DNA of 64,000 bases from Enterococcus sp. DIV0212c (GCF_017377505.1 NZ_JAFREN010000014.1:1-64000), one strand, 5' to 3'. Shown: positions 44,748 through 54,176, counted from the stretch's first letter. The notes: generated by a model from the letters alone, not told the origin. Numbers and translations: made by a program.

Positions 44748-45686
44748 TTACCCAGTGATTCTTGTTCCAGCTCTACCTAATAATGCTTGGTCAGCTTCTT
44801 CTAAAGAACAAATGATAGCCGTTTTGCCTTGGGCAGCAAATGCAATCGCTGCTTCCATTTTTGGCCCCATACTGCCGTCAGCAAAATGACCTTCGTCCAT
44901 GTATTGCTGCGCTTGTTTCACAGAAATTGTTTCTAATTTTTCTTGGTTCTCTTTACCATAGTTGATATAAACATTACTAACATCTGTTAACATCATGAAT
45001 ACACTAGCGTCGATTTGTTCCGCTAATTTTTTACCTGTACGGTCTTTGTCAATAACAGCTTCGATTCCCTTTAATAAACCTTCTTCATTGCGAACAACAG
45101 GGATTCCTCCGCCTCCGCCGGCGATAACAATCGTATTTTGGTTTAATAACTTAACGATAGAATCTACACCATGAATTGCTTTTGGTTGTGGAGAAGGAAC
45201 CACGCGGCGATAGCCACGACCCGCATCTTCCATCATCACCCAATTTTTTTCTTGCTCCATTTGTTTTGCTTCTTCTTCAGAGTAAAAAATTCCGATTGGT
45301 TTGTTTGGATTAGCAAATGCTTCATCCTCAGCAGAAACTTCTGTTTGAGTTAACAAAGTAATGACGTTACTTGTTAATCCTTTTGTTTCCAACGAATTTT
45401 TCAAGCTTTGTTCTAACATATATCCAATGAAGCCTTGTGATTCAGCATTACAAACATCCAATGGAAACGGTGGTACCACATCTTTTGCTTCTTCATTTTG
45501 TCTTAGGATATTTCCAACTTGTGGACCATTTCCGTGAGTCAAAACGATTTCATAATTTAATTCTTCTATTTTTGCAACCAGCTCTGCGCTGACTTTCACA
45601 TTATCTAATTGTACCTCAAGTGTTGCTTCTTGGTTTGGTTTTAAAATTGCATTGCCTCCCAATGCGATCACGACACGATTTGCCAT
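44748..45686 (-). CDS. Carbamate kinase
   Basis: This 312-residue amino-acid-kinase-fold enzyme has ALGGNAILKP at the start, THGNGPQVGN near residue 51, AGGGGIPV near 190, the VIDKDRTGKKLAEQI segment near 212 and DGSMGPKMEAA near 270. It transfers the phosphate of carbamoyl phosphate to ADP, giving ATP, ammonia and CO2. It is the last gene of the operon that starts at allC, and so would collect the ATP made possible by oxamate carbamoyltransferase. The genomes of enterococci usually hold other carbamate kinases (arcC), which is why no symbol is given. Confidence 0.93.
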   Translation of the reverse strand: MANRVVIALGGNAILKPNQEATLEVQLDNVKVSAELVAKIEELNYEIVLTHGNGPQVGNILRQNEEAKDVVPPFPLDVCNAESQGFIGYMLEQSLKNSLETKGLTSNVITLLTQTEVSAEDEAFANPNKPIGIFYSEEEAKQMEQEKNWVMMEDAGRGYRRVVPSPQPKAIHGVDSIVKLLNQNTIVIAGGGGGIPVVRNEEGLLKGIEAVIDKDRTGKKLAEQIDASVFMMLTDVSNVYINYGKENQEKLETISVKQAQQYMDEGHFADGSMGPKMEAAIAFAAQGKTAIICSLEEADQALLGRAGTRITG

Positions 45687-45698
45687 AAAAATCCTCCT

Positions 45699-46553
45699 TC
45701 ATTTACTATTCAATAAGTTGATTGTAGTTAAAAAGCCTGCTAATAAATCAACACCTGATGTGTGACCTACTTTCACAACAGCTTCAACTGCTTTTTCAAT
45801 CTGTTCTTTGCTGCTGTTTGTTGTTAATAGTCCAATTAAATGGATGACAGGTTCACTAAAACGCTGTGATATTGCGCATAACAAATAGTGCTTACTAATA
45901 TCTGTTGTCACAGACCGTTCTGATAACAGTTCAGTAAGTAATAATTGATTTAATATAGACGATTCTTCGTTCATCAGTAATCTTGCAGCTAGGTGTCCGA
46001 CTATCATGTCATCTCCTGATGGCGTTAGTCCCATCCCTCTTCCTAAAAGAAAAGTGAGTCCTAATTTTTGTTGCGAGTTATCTTCAGAACATAGCTGTTG
46101 AATAGCTTCATTAAATGGATGCTGAGTGTTTAAAAACTGAGCTAACGTATGCTGACTACCCGTTTTGTTTACCAGCGTATTTGCGTATGAAAACAGCTCT
46201 TTTTGACTTGTTACCAAAACATCTTCTGTTATTTCAATGACTGATGAATAGAGTTTCCCATGTGTCAGCAGTAGATGATTTTTAGAAAAATGCAAACACT
46301 TTTGCTCCCAAATGATTGGTTCACCAACTTCAATTGTTGCCAATAAGGGTGAAAAATCACTTGCTTGCACATAAATCCCATTCGGCATAAAAGGATAGTT
46401 AGTGGTCGTAATGACCACTAACTGTTGCTTCCCCTCATCTTGAATATTAAAACTATTCTTATATTTGCTATGAACATGCCATTTTTTTCCTTCAAAAGTA
46501 TTCGTTAAAAGAACTTGATCCATAAAACTAGCATTAACAAACAATATCTTCAC
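45699..46553 (-). CDS. allH: DUF2877 protein, AllH-type subunit of oxamate carbamoyltransferase
   Basis: This 284-residue protein belongs to DUF2877 (E. coli YlbF/AllH relatives). The conserved core LGLTFLLGRGMGLTPSGDDMIVGHLAARLL is split here around residues 165-195. In E. coli, allFGH (formerly fdrA, ylbE, ylbF) were shown to encode oxamic transcarbamylase; the same trio and order here support the same role. Three to twelve bases separate it from its operon neighbours. Individual subunit function is not settled from sequence. Confidence 0.82.
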   Translation of the reverse strand: MKILFVNASFMDQVLLTNTFEGKKWHVHSKYKNSFNIQDEGKQQLVVITTTNYPFMPNGIYVQASDFSPLLATIEVGEPIIWEQKCLHFSKNHLLLTHGKLYSSVIEITEDVLVTSQKELFSYANTLVNKTGSQHTLAQFLNTQHPFNEAIQQLCSEDNSQQKLGLTFLLGRGMGLTPSGDDMIVGHLAARLLMNEESSILNQLLLTELLSERSVTTDISKHYLLCAISQRFSEPVIHLIGLLTTNSSKEQIEKAVEAVVKVGHTSGVDLLAGFLTTINLLNSK

Positions 46554-46556
46554 CTT

Positions 46557-47825
46557 TTATTCTGTAAAACCTAATTTTTTCGCATAAGCTAAAACTGCTT
46601 TTTCAAAACAATCGATCGGAGGTGTTACTGTTCCTGCACCGATTTGACCTAGACCAGCTTTTTTATTTGCAATCCCTGTATTGATCACTGGAAGGATACC
46701 TGTTTCAACAACTTTTCTGGCATCGATTCCTAAACAGATTCCTTTAAAGTCCCACGTTGGAACTGGGAAATTTGGATTCGTATCAATACAAATTTCTGTC
46801 ATTTCATTACTTGTATTTAAGGCATCATAGAAACCACCTGAACCAACGAAACGAGTTACAGCAGGCGCTGCGATCATTGCCATACCACCAACACCAAATG
46901 TTTCGGTAATAGCACTATCTCCCATATCAGGAGCTGCATCTGCTTCACTAAAGCCTGAGAAATATAATCCTTGAGGCGTATTAACAGGACCTGTAAACCA
47001 CTCATCACCCATTCCTGCAATACGGATACCAAACTCATAACCATTTCTACACATAGCTGTAACGATTGTTCCTTCTTGAATTTGTCTTGCGCCATCCATT
47101 ACAGATTTTGCTGACGCCATCATGATGTTTAAGAAAAATTGATCTGTATCTGCTAAGAATTGAACAACTTCTTCGCGTTTTGTTTGGTCGATTTCTGTTA
47201 AACCAACAATAATTGGCGCCATTTCTTTTAAGAAAGCTAAAGAAGCAGCAATATTACGTTGGTGGAATTCATCACCCATGGCGATAGCTTTAGCAACCAA
47301 TACGTTAATGTTTAAGCCATCTTCTTTGGTTTTTAATGCAGCACTTAAAACAGGTGCTAATGTATCTCTCATCCATCTTAAACGATTGATTACTTCATCA
47401 GAATAAGCACCAAAGCGTAATACTGCGCCAATTCCTTCATTCATTGTACAAAAAGCACGATTGCCGTCTGTTTTATTTTCAACAACTAGAACGGCCATGT
47501 TTGCAGAAGTGATTCCGCCCATTGGTCCAACGGCATTCACATGGTGACATGGAATCAATTTTACTTCACCAGATTCTAGCATTTTTCTTGCTTCTTCTTC
47601 GGTTTCACACCATTCTTCAAATAATGCTGCACCGACACAAGCGCCTTGGATTGGATCGACCATTTTATCATAAGTGATTGGAGGTCCTGCATGTAATAGG
47701 ACTTTTCCATCATTTAATTCTTCAATTACTGTTTTTGCTGGGACTACATCTAATAAGAAAGGAGAACCAGCAACGATTTTTGCTGCTACCGCTTGGTTTG
47801 CTTCATCGATTGTTTTATATGCCAT
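46557..47825 (-). CDS. allG: DUF1116 protein, AllG-type subunit of oxamate carbamoyltransferase
   Basis: This 422-residue protein of the DUF1116 family (E. coli YlbE/AllG is of similar length) has conserved patches DEANQAVAAKIV at the start, GPMGGITSANMAV near residue 105, MCRNGYEFGIRIAG near 260, and GSGGFYDALNTS near 330. It lies between allF and allH on the same operon. Known role: component of the enzyme that splits oxalurate with phosphate into oxamate and carbamoyl phosphate. Confidence 0.85.
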   Translation of the reverse strand: MAYKTIDEANQAVAAKIVAGSPFLLDVVPAKTVIEELNDGKVLLHAGPPITYDKMVDPIQGACVGAALFEEWCETEEEARKMLESGEVKLIPCHHVNAVGPMGGITSANMAVLVVENKTDGNRAFCTMNEGIGAVLRFGAYSDEVINRLRWMRDTLAPVLSAALKTKEDGLNINVLVAKAIAMGDEFHQRNIAASLAFLKEMAPIIVGLTEIDQTKREEVVQFLADTDQFFLNIMMASAKSVMDGARQIQEGTIVTAMCRNGYEFGIRIAGMGDEWFTGPVNTPQGLYFSGFSEADAAPDMGDSAITETFGVGGMAMIAAPAVTRFVGSGGFYDALNTSNEMTEICIDTNPNFPVPTWDFKGICLGIDARKVVETGILPVINTGIANKKAGLGQIGAGTVTPPIDCFEKAVLAYAKKLGFTE

Positions 47826-47840
47826 TTGATTTATTCTCCC

Positions 47841-49598
47841 TTATTTAGCTAATGCTACTTTATTTAAGAACTGTAATGCTTTTTGCAGTGTAATGTTTCC
47901 GCCTGCGACTGGTTGCCAGTCATATTGAACCACTTTACCACCATGATTGATGATCGCTTCTGAAAAGCTACGTAAACCAACGTTGATAAAGCCTTGGTTT
48001 GTCAATAATGCTAACATTTCTTCTGATGGTTCAATTGCAACAGGTGTTACTGCTGGTGTTGCTTCGATTGCTTTATCTGTTTGAGTTAATGGATGATCTA
48101 AAATAGCTAAAGCTAAACGAACCGCTTGAGCATTACTATCGCAAAGAATCACGCCAGCATCTTTCATGATTGCTTCTTGTTCATGAATATTTTGAGGATC
48201 TTCGTCTGTTCCAACGATTGTACCGATCACGAATAATTCTCTACCGTCAGCAGTTGCTTTTGCTTTGATTTCTTTAATTGTTGGTGCCAATTCTTGTGCC
48301 ATATTAGCGTGAGAACCGTAACCTAATACCACGTCTAGTAAAATGATCGCTGTTTCAGCATCTTTACCAGCTTCTTCTAGCATTTCTTTACGTTTAGTAG
48401 GATCGATCATTGGATGAGGTTTTCCTTGTGTATAAACATCGTCACCTAAGTCAATGATTTCATGTCCTTGATTTTGTAAGATAAATCCTTCTGGCGCATG
48501 TTCGTCACCAGTTAGCTCTAAACCTTCCTTGATCAGCATCGCTGCTTCATAAGCAAGTGTACCGCCGGAGTATAAGCCTTTGACAAATTTTTGTTCAGGT
48601 TTGAAAGAATGCGCTGGAACTGTTAATGTTTCTTTCACAGCAGTAACTGCTTCTTTATTCAATAATTGAACAGCTGTTTGTGCTGCTTCTTCTAACGTAT
48701 ACGCACGATAAAGATTCTCTTCATGAGATGTTGGTTTTTCACCTAAGAAAATAGTTACAGCCGGTTTAGAAACGCTTCTTAATAAGTTTAGCACTTCATC
48801 ACGAACTTCTGGTGCAGGTGGCTTAGAGATGACAACGATCACTTCTGTGTTTGGATCTTTCTCTAACGTCATAATGCTATCTTTCAATGTGATTCCACCG
48901 ATTTCCGCTTTTAAATCACGTCCGCCAGTACCAATCGCATTCGTTACACCGCCACCCAATTTATGAATGATGGTAGTCACTTCTTGAATACCTGTTCCAG
49001 ATGCGCCAACAACGCCGATTTTACCTTTACGAACAGCATTCGTAAACGCAACCGGAATTCCGTTGATAATTCCAGTACCACAGTCAGGTCCCATTAATAA
49101 AAGTCCTGCATCATGTGCTTTTTCTTTTAAGCGTTTTTCGTCTTCGATCGCTACGTTATCACTGAAACAAAAAACATGTTTGCCTTCATCCAAAGCTTTT
49201 TCAATTTCAAGTGCTGCATGTGTACCAGGGATAGAAAAAACAACTACGCCAGCATCTTTGCCAAGCTCAAAGGCTTTATCCCACGTTTTAACAACTTCTT
49301 CACCTGAAGTGTCACCGCCGCCTTTAGTTTGTTCTTCTAAAAATACATCGATTTCTGATAAAACTTGGTCGATCAATGAGTCATCTTCAATGTCTAATAC
49401 GATTACCATATCATTTGAAGAAGCTTTTTCTAGCTCATCAGTATATAAACCACCTGTTTTGAAGATGTCTTTATTTGCAGGTGTTCCCATCATAACTGAA
49501 ACATTATGAACGCCATCGATTGTATTTAATTTGTTGGTTAATAACATCAATACGATAGAATCTTGATAGCTATTCGCTTTAATTATTGTGTGCAGCAT
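47841..49598 (-). CDS. allF: FdrA-family protein, AllF-type subunit of oxamate carbamoyltransferase
   Basis: This 585-residue protein has an acyl-CoA synthetase-like (succinyl-CoA ligase alpha-like) arrangement: GPDCGTGIINGIPVAF near residue 172, GVVGASGTGIQEVTTIIH near 197 and AIGTGGRDL near 222. A ligase-type C-terminal half follows (ILLDVVLGYGSHA near 425). FdrA proteins pair with DUF1116 and DUF2877 partners in ureide and related clusters. AGGAGGAATTTC precedes the ATG; a worn element A lies in the leader, so an additional internal promoter is possible. Confidence 0.87.
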   Translation of the reverse strand: MLHTIIKANSYQDSIVLMLLTNKLNTIDGVHNVSVMMGTPANKDIFKTGGLYTDELEKASSNDMVIVLDIEDDSLIDQVLSEIDVFLEEQTKGGGDTSGEEVVKTWDKAFELGKDAGVVVFSIPGTHAALEIEKALDEGKHVFCFSDNVAIEDEKRLKEKAHDAGLLLMGPDCGTGIINGIPVAFTNAVRKGKIGVVGASGTGIQEVTTIIHKLGGGVTNAIGTGGRDLKAEIGGITLKDSIMTLEKDPNTEVIVVISKPPAPEVRDEVLNLLRSVSKPAVTIFLGEKPTSHEENLYRAYTLEEAAQTAVQLLNKEAVTAVKETLTVPAHSFKPEQKFVKGLYSGGTLAYEAAMLIKEGLELTGDEHAPEGFILQNQGHEIIDLGDDVYTQGKPHPMIDPTKRKEMLEEAGKDAETAIILLDVVLGYGSHANMAQELAPTIKEIKAKATADGRELFVIGTIVGTDEDPQNIHEQEAIMKDAGVILCDSNAQAVRLALAILDHPLTQTDKAIEATPAVTPVAIEPSEEMLALLTNQGFINVGLRSFSEAIINHGGKVVQYDWQPVAGGNITLQKALQFLNKVALAK

Positions 49599-49602
49599 TG
49601 AA

Positions 49603-49670
49603 ATTCCTCCATTTATTTAAAAGTGTAACGGACTTATTATGTTTCGACTGAAAAATAAGAAAAATCGACT
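49603..49670 (-). repeat. Degenerate element A before allF
   Basis: On the minus strand TTATTTTTCAGTCGA, AGTCCGTTACACTTTTAAAT and GGAGGA correspond to the right half of element A, including the SD. The left half is not clear. Confidence 0.45.
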
Positions 49671-49714
49671 ATGCCGTTTTTTGTCACATTTCGTTTCTAT
49701 CTTTTGCAAAAAGA

Positions 49715-50764
49715 TTATTCTGCAAACTTATTTTTATGATCATAACGATCATAATGAATATCGTCACTGATCAAATATTCGTAGATATCATCCACAATTT
49801 CGATTCCATTTTCTTCATAATTTTTCTCACGCGCCCGACCACGTTCTCCTGGATAATTAACTTCTGTAAATCCTGGACTTGGGCTGATTTCTTTTAACTC
49901 ATCCAACATTGTTGAAATATTTTTTTTGAATGTGTCCAATCCAATAAAGAAATCTGGATTAATCACGATATGCAGCTGACCTAATTCACGACCTTTAGAT
50001 AGATCATGATACATAGAAGAAACATGTTTGCCAAATGGCACGCCTAATAAAATTCCTGATAAAATATCTACCATCATCATTAAACCGTAGCCTTTTGGTC
50101 CGGCAATTGGCAACAGCGCGTTAACGGCTGTAGAATCTGTTGTCGGATTTCCTTGCTCGTCTACCGCCCATGAGTCTGGAATGGCTTCTTTTTTAGAACG
50201 GGCATGAAGAATTTTCCCCCATGCTTGAACTGTAGTAGCCATATCAAAGGTAATTACTCGATCATCATTACTTGGTGCTGCAAAAGCGATTGGGTTTGTT
50301 CCAAAATACGGCTCGCTTCCTCCAAATGGTACAACCATTGGATCAGATTGGCAAACAGAAAGGGCTACCATATCTTGTTCTGCCGCTCTTTCCACATAAT
50401 AAGCAAGTGCTCCACTATGGGAAATATTACGTACACCAACAACTGCTACACCATTTTTTTTCGCCATTTCAATCGCGTGATCCATTGCCTTTTCAGCTGC
50501 AACAAAACCAGAGCCATTATCTCCTTCAAACATACCACAACTAGGTGCTGTTTGTTCAAAAGAAAATTTAGGATCGTTTGTGATGCCGCCTTTAGCGATT
50601 CTTTCTGAATAATATTCCACACGCATCGCACCGTGAGAATGTATTCCTCTTGCATCTGCAAACGTCAAAACATCACTTACGATTTCTGCATGTTCTGGTG
50701 ACAATCCAGCTTTGGCTATTTTATTTTTAATCAGCTGATGTAACTCTGCTTTTTTTACTCTCAT
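49715..50764 (-). CDS. allD: Ureidoglycolate dehydrogenase-like, Ldh2/AllD family (copy 1)
   Basis: This 349-residue NAD(P)-dependent enzyme of the malate/L-lactate dehydrogenase 2 family has DARGIHSHGAMRVEYY near residue 36 (catalytic His), ISHSGALAYYVERA near 110, FGTNPIAFAAP near 150 and GPKGYGLMMMVDIL near 215. AllD oxidises ureidoglycolate to oxalurate. A second gene of about the same length follows upstream; the two share long identical blocks. The frame opens 24 codons earlier, but AAAGGAGTG precedes the ATG at 50764. Confidence 0.85.
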   Translation of the reverse strand: MRVKKAELHQLIKNKIAKAGLSPEHAEIVSDVLTFADARGIHSHGAMRVEYYSERIAKGGITNDPKFSFEQTAPSCGMFEGDNGSGFVAAEKAMDHAIEMAKKNGVAVVGVRNISHSGALAYYVERAAEQDMVALSVCQSDPMVVPFGGSEPYFGTNPIAFAAPSNDDRVITFDMATTVQAWGKILHARSKKEAIPDSWAVDEQGNPTTDSTAVNALLPIAGPKGYGLMMMVDILSGILLGVPFGKHVSSMYHDLSKGRELGQLHIVINPDFFIGLDTFKKNISTMLDELKEISPSPGFTEVNYPGERGRAREKNYEENGIEIVDDIYEYLISDDIHYDRYDHKNKFAE

Positions 50765-50792
50765 TGTAAAACACTCCTTTATTTGAAAAATT

Positions 50793-51860
50793 TTATTTTT
50801 TTTCACCAAAGGCATTTGTATTTTCATAGCGATCAAAATGAAGTGTGTCGCTCTTTAAATAATCATAAATATCTTTGACGATGTCGATGCCATCAATCAA
50901 TGATTTTTCATAATTGATTTGATTGATTTCACCTGGATAATATACTTGCTCAAACCCATCTGCTGCTGGAATCGCATGCAATTCTTCTACCATCCCGTCA
51001 ACTGACTCTTTGAACATGTCTAGATCAGTAAAACGTTTTGGATCAATCAGGATATACATTTGACCTACATCGCGGCCTTTTTTTATATCATCATACATAG
51101 ATGAAACATGTTTCCCAAACGGCAAGCCTAATAACATACCAGATAAAATATCTACCATCATCATCAAACCGTAGCCTTTTGGTCCGGCAATTGGTAATAA
51201 TCCGTTTACTTTGTGCGGATCAGTTGTAGGTTTGCCATCTTTATCAACTGCCCAAGTATTAGGAATCTCTTTATTTTTAGAACGGGCATCCAACACTTTG
51301 CCCCAAGCTTGTACGGTTGTTGCCATATCGAATACGACTGGTTCATGACCTTTTCTTGGTGCTGCAAAGGCAATTGGATTTGTACCGAAATAGTTTTCTT
51401 TTCCGCCAAATGGTACAACCATCGGATCTGATTGACACATTGCAATTGCGATCAAATCTTGTTGAGCTGCTTTTTTAACATAGTAAGATAATGCTCCGCT
51501 ATGACTGATCTTTGAAATTCCAACAACGGCTACGCCTGATTTTTTCGCCATATCGATCGCATACTTAAGTCCCTTGTCAGCAACAAATTGTCCGGCACCA
51601 TTTTTACCGTGAACAATTCCTGAACTTGGTCCTGTTTCTTCGAATTCAATTTGGGGATCTAGCGTCACTCCGCCTTTATCGATCTGTTCCGCATAATATT
51701 CTACTCTTACGGCTCCATGTGAGTGGATTCCGCACGCATCTGCAAATACCAAATGTGTCGCCACTTCATCTGCATGTTCTGGTTTTAAACCAGCTGTTGT
51801 TAATTTTTTTTCGATCAAGTCATGCAATTCTTCTGGTTTCACTACAACAGTTTCATTCAT
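50793..51860 (-). CDS. allD: Ureidoglycolate dehydrogenase-like, Ldh2/AllD family (copy 2)
   Basis: This 355-residue paralogue of the preceding gene has the same motifs (DACGIHSHGAVRVEYY, KISHSGALSYYVKKA, FGTNPIAFAAP, GPKGYGLMMMVDILSG). Both keep the catalytic His, so neither looks inactive. Two adjacent copies suggest different substrates or cofactors, for example ureidoglycolate against another 2-hydroxy acid, or a recent duplication for dosage. It lies in the allC operon between allE and the first copy, with 28 bases to the latter. Which is the true AllD cannot be told. Confidence 0.85.
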   Translation of the reverse strand: MNETVVVKPEELHDLIEKKLTTAGLKPEHADEVATHLVFADACGIHSHGAVRVEYYAEQIDKGGVTLDPQIEFEETGPSSGIVHGKNGAGQFVADKGLKYAIDMAKKSGVAVVGISKISHSGALSYYVKKAAQQDLIAIAMCQSDPMVVPFGGKENYFGTNPIAFAAPRKGHEPVVFDMATTVQAWGKVLDARSKNKEIPNTWAVDKDGKPTTDPHKVNGLLPIAGPKGYGLMMMVDILSGMLLGLPFGKHVSSMYDDIKKGRDVGQMYILIDPKRFTDLDMFKESVDGMVEELHAIPAADGFEQVYYPGEINQINYEKSLIDGIDIVKDIYDYLKSDTLHFDRYENTNAFGEKK

Positions 51861-51880
51861 TCTTAAACTTCCTCTTCAAA

Positions 51881-52666
51881 TTAAATTTCTGGATCACGGT
51901 TGCAATCTTTAGAATATACATACATCAATGGTTCGTCGCGACCTACAGCATAAGCTGCTTGTTGCACGTATGAACTCATAAAGATATAGTCCCCTTTTTC
52001 GACTGGCATCCACTCATTATCTAAGTTGTACATTCCTTGTCCAGAAAGTAAGTAAGCACCATGTTCTTGATAGTGTGTTTCAATGTAGCCATGACTTGCT
52101 CCAGGCTCAAATGAAAGGATATGGAAGTTCATATCAAACCCTAAATCTTTCGGTAAAAAGTCCCATAAAAGTACGTCTTTCATGCCTTCATATTCGATTG
52201 GTTCCATATCATTGACATTACCGACTACTTTATGTGCTTCGTAGCCTTCTAACGGTTGATAGCGTTTTTTGTATAAGAAAATTTCTGTATCTGCATCTTG
52301 GCCGTTTTCTAAATACATCAATGTGCTAGCTGGTAAATATGCATAGCCGCCTTTTGTCAGTTCATGTGTTTCAGTTCCATCATTGACTTTTAAAACACCA
52401 TCAATCACATAAACAATTGTTTCAACGCCTTCGCCACCGAAACCGCGTTGATTTTTACCATCTTTGTGCATCGTAATAATGTAGTCTACGAAATTTGCAC
52501 CTAATTGTTTTGATCCTAAAATCGAGCAATCACAGTTTTCAAAACCAGGAATCACGTTATTTACTAATCCATCATGTGGAATCAATGCATAATTATTTTT
52601 TTTGATTACAGCTCTAGATGATAATAAACCGTCTAGATAACCTGTTTGATTATTTTTATAACCCAT
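51881..52666 (-). CDS. allE: (S)-Ureidoglycine aminohydrolase
   Basis: This 261-residue bicupin has N- and C-terminal cupin halves. The second carries the Mn-binding set in [25 protein letters not shown] (split here), near residues 178-205, with His, Glu, His and Gln ligands, as in AllE/UGHY. It hydrolyses ureidoglycine to ureidoglycolate and ammonia, fixing the stereochemistry needed by AllD. It lies between allC and the dehydrogenases, matching the reaction order. Confidence 0.92.
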   Translation of the reverse strand: MGYKNNQTGYLDGLLSSRAVIKKNNYALIPHDGLVNNVIPGFENCDCSILGSKQLGANFVDYIITMHKDGKNQRGFGGEGVETIVYVIDGVLKVNDGTETHELTKGGYAYLPASTLMYLENGQDADTEIFLYKKRYQPLEGYEAHKVVGNVNDMEPIEYEGMKDVLLWDFLPKDLGFDMNFHILSFEPGASHGYIETHYQEHGAYLLSGQGMYNLDNEWMPVEKGDYIFMSSYVQQAAYAVGRDEPLMYVYSKDCNRDPEI

Positions 52667-52687
52667 TTTTACTTTTCCTACTTTCTT

Positions 52688-53914
52688 TTATTTATAAGCT
52701 AATTCATATAATGCGCTGGCTAATACTTTTACGCCATTAACTAAGTCATCAATATCTGTTGCTTCCGCTGGATTATGACTGATACCGTTGATACTTGGTA
52801 CAAAAATCATCGCAGTTGGGAAGTGTGGTGCAATGATTTGTGAATCGTGTCCGGCACCACTATGCATTACTTTATATTTCATATTTTCTGATTTAGCAGC
52901 TGTTTCAATAGCTGTTACGATTTCTTCATTCATTGGCACTGGTGCTTCATCCATCCATAAGTCAATGTCGATTTCTAAGCCATGTTCTGCAGCGATATCT
53001 TTCATCATTTGTTCAATTTCTTGTGTAAATGCATGAAGTTCTCCGCTATCTGTATGACGGCAGTCCATTGTAAACAAAACTTCTCCTGGTACTACGTTTA
53101 CTGTATTAGGTTTAGGTTCAACTTTACCGAAAGTCAATACTAATGGATCACCGACTTCTAATGCACGATCAATTGCTTGTGAACAAATCTTAGCAAACCC
53201 ATAAACCGCATCTTTACGATAGCCCATTGGAGTTGTTCCAGCATGGTTTGCTTCGCCTTTTAACACGATTGTATAGCGTCTTTGACCTGCAATGTTATTA
53301 ACAACACCAATTTGTAATTGTTCTTTTTCAAGAACTGTTCCTTGTTCAATATGGATTTCTACGAATGCTTTGATATCATCTCTAGCAGCTTTGCTTTCAT
53401 CTCTAAAGTCAAAACCATGGCGCTGCATTTCTTCAACGAATTTCAAGCCTTCAAAGTCAGCGATTTCAATAACATCTTCTTTTTTTGCTTCGCCGACAAA
53501 GTTTTTACTACCCCAGAAAACAGTTGGGAAACGGCTACCTTCTTCTTCAGCCATTGAAATAACTTCTAATGAACGTTTTGGTTTACCATGAGTTTCTAAT
53601 AAATATTGAATTGCAACATAAGCTGCGATCACACCAAATTGCCCATCTAAGTTTCCGCCGTTAACAACGGTATCAATGTGAGAACCTGATAAAATCGTTT
53701 CTTCTGGATGCTCTGTTCCTTCTACTCTACCAAAGAGGTTTCCGATTTCATCAAATGAAGCCGTCATACCAATTGCTTCCAATTTTTCTTTCACAGTTTT
53801 TTGCGCTTCCAACCAAGAATCAGAATACAATAAACGAGTCATTCCACCTGTTGGATCGTTACCAATATTAGAAATTTGATCGATATTTTCCTGTAAAACT
53901 TTTTTTAAATCCAT
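52688..53914 (-). CDS. allC: Allantoate amidohydrolase
   Basis: This 408-residue M20-family amidase has the binuclear metal site motifs GSHIDTVVNGGNLDGQFG near residue 77, MAEEEGSRFP near 124 and HIEQGTVLE near 189. A dimerisation domain and the end segment HSGAGHDSQIIA near 350 follow. It converts allantoate to ureidoglycine, ammonia and CO2. N-carbamoyl amino acid hydrolases are close relatives; context decides. Two ATGs are in frame and GAGGGAG suits the second, at 53914. It is the first gene of the eight-gene operon that ends with carbamate kinase. Confidence 0.92.
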   Translation of the reverse strand: MDLKKVLQENIDQISNIGNDPTGGMTRLLYSDSWLEAQKTVKEKLEAIGMTASFDEIGNLFGRVEGTEHPEETILSGSHIDTVVNGGNLDGQFGVIAAYVAIQYLLETHGKPKRSLEVISMAEEEGSRFPTVFWGSKNFVGEAKKEDVIEIADFEGLKFVEEMQRHGFDFRDESKAARDDIKAFVEIHIEQGTVLEKEQLQIGVVNNIAGQRRYTIVLKGEANHAGTTPMGYRKDAVYGFAKICSQAIDRALEVGDPLVLTFGKVEPKPNTVNVVPGEVLFTMDCRHTDSGELHAFTQEIEQMMKDIAAEHGLEIDIDLWMDEAPVPMNEEIVTAIETAAKSENMKYKVMHSGAGHDSQIIAPHFPTAMIFVPSINGISHNPAEATDIDDLVNGVKVLASALYELAYK

Positions 53915-53948
53915 TTGATACATCTCCCTCTTTTATTATCATAACCAT

Positions 53949-53962
53949 TGTAAGCGGTTGCC
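53949..53962 (+). promoter_or_regulatory. cre-like site upstream of allC
   Basis: TGTAAGCGGTTGCC resembles the CcpA operator with one deviation and is followed by GACTTTCA, as at 41228. It lies about 35 bases before the start codon and would give catabolite repression of the operon. Confidence 0.65.
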
Positions 53963-53986
53963 GACTTTCATACACTATCCACATTT

Positions 53987-54010
53987 CACAAATTAACTCC
54001 CATCTTTGTG
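53987..54010. promoter_or_regulatory. 24-bp dyad upstream of allC, probable PucR operator
   Basis: CACAAA (53987-53992) and TTTGTG (54005-54010) have the same outer spacing as the dyad at 41265-41288 and stand at nearly the same distance from the cre-like box. Confidence 0.55.
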
Positions 54011-54080
54011 CGCATTAAACATAAAGACTACGGCTATTTGGGTTAAAATAGAAATAAGTTAGTGAAACTATCTAAATTTA

Positions 54081-54176
54081 CGGGCTAGAACTTCAGAAAA
54101 ATGATAAAATCTGAATGAGGTAACAAATATTACCTTCATATTTTTGTTGAAGTTAAGCGAGCCCGCTTCGCTTTTG
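54081..54176 (+). repeat. Element A, copy 4
   Basis: CGGGCT and AGCCCG enclose nested pairs AACTTCA/TGAAGTT (54089-54095 with 54148-54154) and GAGGTAA/TTACCTTC. AAATCTGAATGAGGTAA and GAGCCCGCTTCGCTTTT are shared with the copies at 6603 and 30752. Here the repeat ends 90 bases before the esterase ATG and does not itself carry the SD. Confidence 0.7.

Noticed and set aside
49063..49509. Long open frame (148 codons) on the plus strand within allF.
   Set aside because: It is antisense to a conserved gene, low in complexity, and has no SD.
50204..50608. Cys- and His-rich open frame (134 codons) on the plus strand within the AllD-like gene.
   Set aside because: It is a shadow of the conserved coding strand; residue bias comes from the complement of common codons.
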